From the NCBI GenBank assembly GCA_047618505.1, contig JBLHLB010000177.1, forward strand, positions 1-8,252: DNA of 8,252 nt, written 5' to 3'. The position numbers and the translations under genes are program-made. A model generated the notes under the pieces. That model saw only the letters and a program-made list of their open reading frames with translations. It was not told the DNA's origin and did no database searches. Numbering within the stretch: position 1 is the first letter of the stretch; every line of letters starts with the position of its first letter. Origin of the DNA: JBLHLB01 sp047618505 (GTDB lineage Bacteria; Planctomycetota; UBA1135; GCA-002686595). This document shows, piece after piece, positions 4,948-8,252 of the stretch.

Positions 4948-6825
4948 CTAGGGCACCGGAAGGGTCCACAGTCCCCCACGGTCGGAGGTGATGATGACTT
5001 CGTCGGGCTTCGTCCCCTGTGCCACGAACGTGGCGACGTAGGCAAGTTGCTCGGCATCGTAGACGAGATCCCCTAGGCCGCTGACCGCAAGGTTGGCTCG
5101 GCCCCCGTAGGTACAGGCCACGGTCACCGTCAGGTCTTGTGAGACCTCGTCCCAGGAGATGCCTGCGTCGGTCACTTCCTCTGTCAAGAGGCCCAGGGTC
5201 TCATCGATGAGGTACAGATCCCCCGGCAGCATGCCCTCGAACACTTGCACGGTTCCACTGGGCCAACGAATCGTGATGTCCACCTCGGGATCCGTGCCTG
5301 TGCCAAAGTGCAGGATCGCGTCGGACTGGGAATGGGCGCTGTCACCACCCGACACCGACCGCATCTGATTGACGCCACCGGAGGACAAGTACACCACTGT
5401 CCCGATGGCTCCGCGGTTCGTGAGTGTGCCGTATAGTTTAAACTCGATCCAACTCCCCGTCGTCACGGTGTCGTTGCGATAGAGCACAGAATCAGCGTTT
5501 TCGTTCATAAAGAACAGATCAACATCCCCGTCACCGTCGTAATCCGATGATGCCCCTCCACGGGTCTTCACCGGGCCAAACGCACTTACGCCCACTTCCA
5601 CGAAGGTGCCGTTGCCGCGGTTGAGAAAGACGATCTCGTCAAGGTTGGCCTGCTGGGTTCCAATCCACAGATCTGACCACTTGTCGTTGTTTAGGTCGGC
5701 GAATCCGCAGCTCCAGGAATCCTTGAAGGAAACCCCGTAGTCCATAGCCGCATTCGCAGAGAAAGTGCCGTCCGGGGATCCAAGATACAGAACGTTCCCG
5801 ATCGGAGGCTTGGCGTAGACGTCTGTGATGTACAAATCCCAATCGCCGTCATTGTCAAAATCCCCAACAGCGAGCCCCATCGCGGCAACGGCGTCTTTGC
5901 CTACGCCAGGTTGATTGGGGATGTCGTCTATAAAGCTCAGCCCACCCGAGTTACGGTAGTAGATGTCATCCGAAATGAACAAGGGCGGCGATTGAACGTG
6001 AGCCGCGACACCGACGTAGGCGTCTGGAAAGAGGTCGAAGTCTGCATCGAACCACTGCATCACCAAGGCGTCCAATCCATGCCCGTCGATGCCTACCGCA
6101 GCTGGCGCTTCCACGAACTTACCGGTGCCATCGTTGTGCATGAGTCGGTCGTAGTCGTCATGCACGCCAAGGGGGAGCCCGTAAATCGTCCAGCTCCCCA
6201 GGTAGATATCGATGAAACCATCGTTGTCGTAGTCGGCGAAACCTGAGCAAATCGTGCGCCTTCCAAGGGGGTGCACGACACCATAATCGAGGGCAACCTC
6301 GGTAAAGCCACCGACCCCATCGTTGAGATAGAGCAAGTTTGGACCGCCCTCCGGGGGGTTAGTCGGTTGACCGGGCACAACCGGGACGGCGCTACCCACG
6401 ATCACGAGGATGTCTTCGTCACCATCGTTGTCGATATCCGCATACTTGACCCCGGCATCCTCATCCAGAATGTCCGCCTTGGGAACTAGGTAGGAAACAT
6501 CCGTAAATTTTCCATCGCCATTGTTGCGATAGAGAAAGTGCTGAAAGCCACTACCGTTCGTTACGAACAAATCGGGGAGCAAGTCACCGTTGTAGTCAAC
6601 CCACGCCATCCCACCCGTGTGGGAATTCCCCGTCGTATAGGTGCCAGCCAGGCCCGCACCTCCGTTGATCCCAGAGAACAAGAGAAGCTCCTCATCACCC
6701 ACGGGAGCTTGGGTTGATGTAGCACGACTCGAAGTCCCCTGGGCCATGAGACTACCTCCCAAAAGAAGGGCAGCTAGGCTTACCGTGAGGGCAATTTTCG
6801 TTCTGTTTTGACGACTCAGTCGCAT
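4948..6825 (-). CDS. Secreted FG-GAP/VCBS seven-bladed propeller with ASPIC/UnbV domain (FG3)
   Basis: 625 residues, close paralogue of FG2 (about 150 differences by hand count, ~76% identity) with one 2-residue deletion near residue 342. The signal peptide is typical (MRLSRQNRTK, hydrophobic core, LMA|QG) and leads into a Ser/Thr-rich linker (31-40). The seven D-rich calcium loops sit near 77, 130, 198, 260, 322, 377 and 428. ASPIC/UnbV spans ~459-541 with NRGAIG, HFGTG and IRWPSGTVQVF. The region FG2 451-527 and its FG3 counterpart differ at only about four of 77 positions. The C-terminal beta domain (~548-625, ending IITSDRGGLW...PVP) is only ~62% identical. No anchor or sorting signal is seen at the C-terminus. 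The ATG at 6825-6823 has no Shine-Dalgarno; the upstream bases even read CCCCCTCC on the mRNA strand. Like FG2 it should be exported and calcium-stabilised; role unknown. Confidence 0.93.
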   Translation of the reverse strand: MRLSRQNRTKIALTVSLAALLLGGSLMAQGTSSRATSTQAPVGDEELLLFSGINGGAGLAGTYTTGNSHTGGMAWVDYNGDLLPDLFVTNGSGFQHFLYRNNGDGKFTDVSYLVPKADILDEDAGVKYADIDNDGDEDILVIVGSAVPVVPGQPTNPPEGGPNLLYLNDGVGGFTEVALDYGVVHPLGRRTICSGFADYDNDGFIDIYLGSWTIYGLPLGVHDDYDRLMHNDGTGKFVEAPAAVGIDGHGLDALVMQWFDADFDLFPDAYVGVAAHVQSPPLFISDDIYYRNSGGLSFIDDIPNQPGVGKDAVAAMGLAVGDFDNDGDWDLYITDVYAKPPIGNVLYLGSPDGTFSANAAMDYGVSFKDSWSCGFADLNNDKWSDLWIGTQQANLDEIVFLNRGNGTFVEVGVSAFGPVKTRGGASSDYDGDGDVDLFFMNENADSVLYRNDTVTTGSWIEFKLYGTLTNRGAIGTVVYLSSGGVNQMRSVSGGDSAHSQSDAILHFGTGTDPEVDITIRWPSGTVQVFEGMLPGDLYLIDETLGLLTEEVTDAGISWDEVSQDLTVTVACTYGGRANLAVSGLGDLVYDAEQLAYVATFVAQGTKPDEVIITSDRGGLWTLPVP

Positions 6826-7095
6826 GGCGGCAAGTAGCTAATGGAGGGGGTGCTGGTTTCAGTTCTCAGAAAAGCGAACTCCCTAGAAGTTAGCAGCTAG
6901 CAGGCTTCTTTTGTGAAGGTTTCGGATGCAAGAACTGCACCACGATTGAGAAAATCAATCCCCTTGGAGTGACTGGACTCTGAGCCCTGGAGCGACGGCC
7001 CCAGCAGCAGGTCCGTAGGCACCCCAGCGTCATCCACATGCCGGCCCCCCCACGTGCGGCCAGCCGCCCTTCAACGCTTCTTCTGTCGAGCGTGT
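6826..7095. other. Non-coding region between FG3 and the kelch gene
   Basis: No credible gene is seen on either strand: open frames here overlap the kelch gene out of frame and show no family signature. The part next to FG3 is more AT-rich and should hold the FG3 promoter. On the minus strand TTCACA is a 5/6 match to a -35 box, but the -10 position 17-18 bp on is poor. Small local symmetries occur, such as AGTTC...GAACT at 6861-6880 and GCTAGC near 6896, with no clear role. The part near 7000-7090 is GC-rich and featureless apart from a C7 run at 7043-7049. Confidence 0.5.
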
Positions 7096-7121
7096 GCGGA
7101 GAGGGGCAAAGCCCTCCCCGC
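7096..7121 (-). terminator. Strong hairpin just after the kelch gene
   Basis: Arms 7096-7105 (GCGGAGAGGG) and 7112-7121 (CCCTCCCCGC) pair at nine of ten positions, with one A.C mismatch, around a 6-nt loop. On the minus strand it lies 16 nt past the kelch stop codon, the expected place for a terminator. It also lies upstream of FG3 on the same strand, so it would separate the two transcripts. There is no U-tract, so this may be a U-less terminator or an mRNA 3'-end stabiliser. The structure is seen; the role is inferred. Confidence 0.5.
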
Positions 7122-7137
7122 GACAACTGCACTCGCC

Positions 7138-8252
7138 TTACTGGCGCGTGAACTCGTCGAAGGTCACGGACTGGGAGTTGGCTGCAATGACGCCCCCCCC
7201 AGCCAGGAACATGCGCCCCTGGAAGAGTACCGGGAAAATTCCGTGACGCGGCGTCGGCATGGGAGCCTCCAGGCGCCACGTGTTTGTCACCGGGTTGTAT
7301 ACATCTACACGGTCGTAAACATTGCCTGCGACGGCATCGGGATCATTCACGGTTTCGCCGCCGAAGACATAGAACTCGCCCCGATAGAAAATCGCCTTGC
7401 CCATTCCGCCTCGCGCTTCGGGCAGTGGCAACAGAGTTGAGCCCATATCAGAGCTAGACTCCCAAAGCCCCGTCACAGGGTCGTAGACCTGGGTTTCATC
7501 GAAGCCATTCGTGACGAAGTTGCCCCCAGCGCGTCCACCGAAGAGATAGAGCTTCTCTCCGTCCGTGGCACTCGCCGTGTGATTCCGCTTATCGGGCATG
7601 TCCGCCAAAACCGTCCATAGGTCAGCGACGGGATCATAAACAGCGGCGTCCTCCACGGTGAAGCCTGCGGTGACGATGCCACCAGCCGCATAGATCAAGC
7701 CATCGATCGCCGCCGTGGAGACAGACCCAACATCGCGCGGCATGACGGCGCCCATGCTCCAGCTGTTAAGAGCCGGATCAAAGATCTGCACGGTGCCCTC
7801 CGAACTATCCCCAAGGCCGCCAATCAGATAGAGCTTAGCGCCCACGACCTCCGCCGCGTGGTGATGACCCGGCAACGGGCGTGCTGCCGCATTGGGCAAC
7901 CAGACTTGGTTGATCAGATCAAACACGAAGGTCTGCGCTGAGCCTTCACCAAGGACGTAGAGCAGGCCGTTGATTTCCGCAGCGGTGACTTCCCCCAGGG
8001 CAGTGGGAACATCCGGCAAGCCCTCCCATTGACCGGGTTCCGTCCCGATGGGCAAGAGGAAGCGGAAGGCGCTTGTGAACACGAAACTCGTTACGTCAAC
8101 GGTGACGACCACACTCTCAAGTGTTGTCGTGGGCGACGCATTGACGGGAACGATGCCTTCGATGCGGTTCGAAGAAACCCTTGTCAAGGCAGCGGGTAAG
8201 CCACCGATCGTGACGGTCGTATCACTGAGATCTCCAAAGCCCTCCCCTCCGA
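7138..8252 (-). CDS. IPT/TIG plus kelch beta-propeller protein, C-terminal part, cut by right edge
   Basis: The frame is open from the right edge through 370 codons to TAA (7140-7138). A TTG at 8187 is an internal leucine, not a start, because the upstream codons continue a recognisable domain. Visible residues 1-67 fit the second part of an IPT/TIG Ig-like domain (GFGDLSDTTVTIGGLPAAL... SFVFTSAFRFL). From ~78 come about six kelch repeats with hydrophobic strand, G-[KLE]-[LFI]-Y-[VLA]-[FILA]-GG or variant, and a later YDP...W strand. Clear copies begin near 132 (KLYLIGG), 178 (LIYAAGG), 233 (KLYLFGG) and 292 (EFYVFGG), then RMFLAGGG; the first (LLYVLGEG) is degenerate. The final SVTFDEF strand may close the propeller. 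IPT/TIG with kelch is typical of secreted or surface proteins; the signal peptide would lie outside the window. A C8 run at 7193-7200 encodes the last Gly triplet. Same strand as FG3 but separated by 312 bp and a hairpin, so probably its own transcript. Ligand unknown. Confidence 0.88.
   Translation of the reverse strand, partial: GGEGFGDLSDTTVTIGGLPAALTRVSSNRIEGIVPVNASPTTTLESVVVTVDVTSFVFTSAFRFLLPIGTEPGQWEGLPDVPTALGEVTAAEINGLLYVLGEGSAQTFVFDLINQVWLPNAAARPLPGHHHAAEVVGAKLYLIGGLGDSSEGTVQIFDPALNSWSMGAVMPRDVGSVSTAAIDGLIYAAGGIVTAGFTVEDAAVYDPVADLWTVLADMPDKRNHTASATDGEKLYLFGGRAGGNFVTNGFDETQVYDPVTGLWESSSDMGSTLLPLPEARGGMGKAIFYRGEFYVFGGETVNDPDAVAGNVYDRVDVYNPVTNTWRLEAPMPTPRHGIFPVLFQGRMFLAGGGVIAANSQSVTFDEFTRQ

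Larger units (their letters stand above)
4572..6825. repeat. Tandem module, copy 2: glycosyltransferase remnant plus FG3
   Basis: This is the second copy of the convergent module at 872-4319. The FG-GAP half is intact, whereas the glycosyltransferase half keeps only its 3' end. The retained tail lies next to the FG3 stop, consistent with one large internal deletion of the 5' part after duplication. Confidence 0.8.

Noticed and set aside
2436..6825. Regularly recurring short motifs that could suggest a repeat array or CRISPR
   Set aside because: They are codons for D-x-[DN]-x-D calcium loops at ~60-residue spacing within coding sequence, not spacer-separated identical repeats.
872..6825. Transposon or IS as the cause of duplication
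   Set aside because: No transposase, terminal inverted repeats or target-site duplications are visible at the module edges. Unequal recombination is the simpler explanation.
6890..7279. 129-codon minus-strand open frame covering the FG3-kelch spacer
   Set aside because: It overlaps the 3' end of the kelch gene out of frame, contains low-complexity composition and has no recognisable domain.
8185..8187. TTG as start of the kelch gene
   Set aside because: The 21 codons before it are open and complete an IPT/TIG domain, so the gene runs off the right edge.

Overview
The window looks like accessory chromosome of a fairly GC-rich, free-living Gram-negative-type bacterium. It encodes large secreted beta-propeller proteins (FG-GAP/VCBS repeats with an ASPIC/UnbV domain), an IPT/TIG-plus-kelch protein and a polytopic GT-C (GT39-like) glycosyltransferase. 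This protein set is common in Planctomycetota, Acidobacteriota, Verrucomicrobiota and related environmental lineages. The phylum cannot be fixed from this sequence, and Planctomycetota-like is only a guess. There is no tRNA, rRNA, CRISPR array, transposase or phage gene.

Layout from left to right: (1) minus strand, bases 1-664, the N-terminal 221 codons of a secreted FG-GAP protein (here FG1), cut by the left edge; (2) a 207-bp divergent intergenic region; (3) plus strand, 872-2380, an intact 502-aa GT39-like membrane glycosyltransferase; (4) minus strand, 2436-4319, a complete 627-aa FG-GAP/ASPIC-UnbV protein (FG2), convergent with the glycosyltransferase; (5) plus strand, about 4572-4886, an unannotated decayed copy of the glycosyltransferase C-terminus with three in-frame stops; (6) minus strand, 4948-6825, a 625-aa close paralogue of FG2 (FG3), convergent with that remnant; (7) a 312-bp non-coding stretch ending in a strong hairpin; (8) minus strand, 7138 to the right edge, the C-terminal 370 codons of an IPT/TIG plus kelch-propeller protein.

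The main result is that this is a tandem array of a two-gene module, glycosyltransferase (plus) convergent with FG-GAP protein (minus). One complete module (872-4319) is followed by a second (about 4572-6825) whose glycosyltransferase has been reduced to its last ~105 codons and pseudogenised. FG1 is a third FG-GAP copy, so a further glycosyltransferase or remnant may lie just left of the window. FG2 and FG3 are about 76% identical by hand count, with an almost invariant ASPIC/UnbV core and divergent signal peptides, linkers and C-terminal domains.

Functionally, the FG-GAP proteins should be exported by Sec and fold as seven-bladed Ca2+-binding propellers outside the cytoplasm. The kelch protein is probably also extracytoplasmic. 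The glycosyltransferase would act in the inner membrane on lipid-linked sugars. Its repeated pairing with the FG-GAP genes suggests, but does not prove, that it glycosylates them or a surface glycan they bind.
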